This document shows, in pieces, positions 5,069 to 5,182 of a DNA stretch of 5,182 nt. Origin of the DNA: Conexibacter sp. (GTDB lineage: Bacteria; Actinomycetota; Thermoleophilia; Solirubrobacterales; Solirubrobacteraceae); contig JAOPZG010000245.1 of the NCBI GenBank assembly GCA_025964215.1, positions 1 to 5,182 on the forward strand, read 5' to 3'. Position numbers and translations under genes: made by a program. The first letter of the stretch is position 1. Every line of letters begins with the position of its first letter. The notes under the pieces are model-generated. The model was given only the letters and a program-made list of their open reading frames with translations. It did not search any database and was not told where the DNA came from.

Positions 5069-5182
5069 GTGCTTCACCGCTCCGCGCCTTCGCGCGGCCT
5101 CCGCGCCGCGGTCCTGCTGCTCGCCGTCCTCCTCGCGCCCGCCGGGGCGGCGCGAGCGCAGGGCGGCGTCGTGGTGGTCCCG
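5069..5182 (+). CDS. N-terminus of a secreted or lipid-exported protein, cut by the window end
   Basis: Thirty-eight codons are open from GTG at 5069 to the last base; the stop is outside. The reading MLHRSAPSRGLRAAVLLL is followed by AVLLAPAGAARA and then QGGVVVVP. This is a textbook Sec signal peptide: a basic n-region with His and three Arg, a hydrophobic core of Ala/Leu/Val at about 13-23, and an ARA motif at 28-30 that predicts signal-peptidase I cleavage before Gln31. No lipobox cysteine is present. The mature part is too short to identify. It is transcribed divergently from dxr across 88 bp. There is no Shine-Dalgarno, but a TAnnnT box 8 nt upstream would suit a leaderless message. The start is chosen because it opens exactly on the n-region. 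Confidence 0.65.
   Translation, partial: MLHRSAPSRGLRAAVLLLAVLLAPAGAARAQGGVVVVP

Overview
The window is a high-GC bacterial chromosomal segment. Strong G/C third-position codon use, GTG starts, M50B protease motifs of the type seen in Gram-positive high-GC bacteria and apparently leaderless genes all suggest an actinobacterium. A deep-branching lineage such as Solirubrobacterales/Thermoleophilia is my best guess, from general resemblance only; no rRNA or other marker is present to confirm it.

Layout, left to right. (1) A plus-strand gene fills 5-838 and may begin before the window. It encodes a HugZ-like protein: a split-barrel pyridoxamine-phosphate-oxidase fold followed by a DUF2470 domain. 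(2) At 825-940 lies a 32-bp-period tandem array of four palindrome-cored units, wedged between two convergent genes. It supplies the last codons and stop of the first gene and ends on the stop codon of the opposing gene. (3) Three minus-strand genes form a tight operon transcribed right to left: dxr (MEP isoprenoid pathway) at 4980-3829, an rseP/rip1-type site-2 protease at 3828-2746, and a long-chain acyl-CoA ligase (FadD15-like) at 2727-937. dxr and rseP abut with no spacer (TAGATG), and rseP and fadD are 18 nt apart. (4) An 88-bp divergent intergenic region (4981-5068) contains two short inverted repeats and candidate -10 boxes. (5) From 5069 to the window end is the start of a plus-strand gene whose first 38 codons read as a clean Sec signal peptide; it continues outside the window.

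Functionally the operon joins isoprenoid precursor synthesis, regulated intramembrane proteolysis and fatty-acid activation, all tied to envelope and lipid metabolism. The dxr-rseP pair is widely conserved. In many actinobacteria the next gene is ispG; here it is an acyl-CoA ligase.

I found no clearly new defence or mobile system. The parts that standard annotation does not explain are the palindromic array with stop codons in all six frames, a perfect 24-bp palindrome inside rseP, the fact that all three operon genes share one reading frame and all end in TAG, and the divergent, possibly leaderless promoter region with a 12-bp palindrome over the predicted start site.
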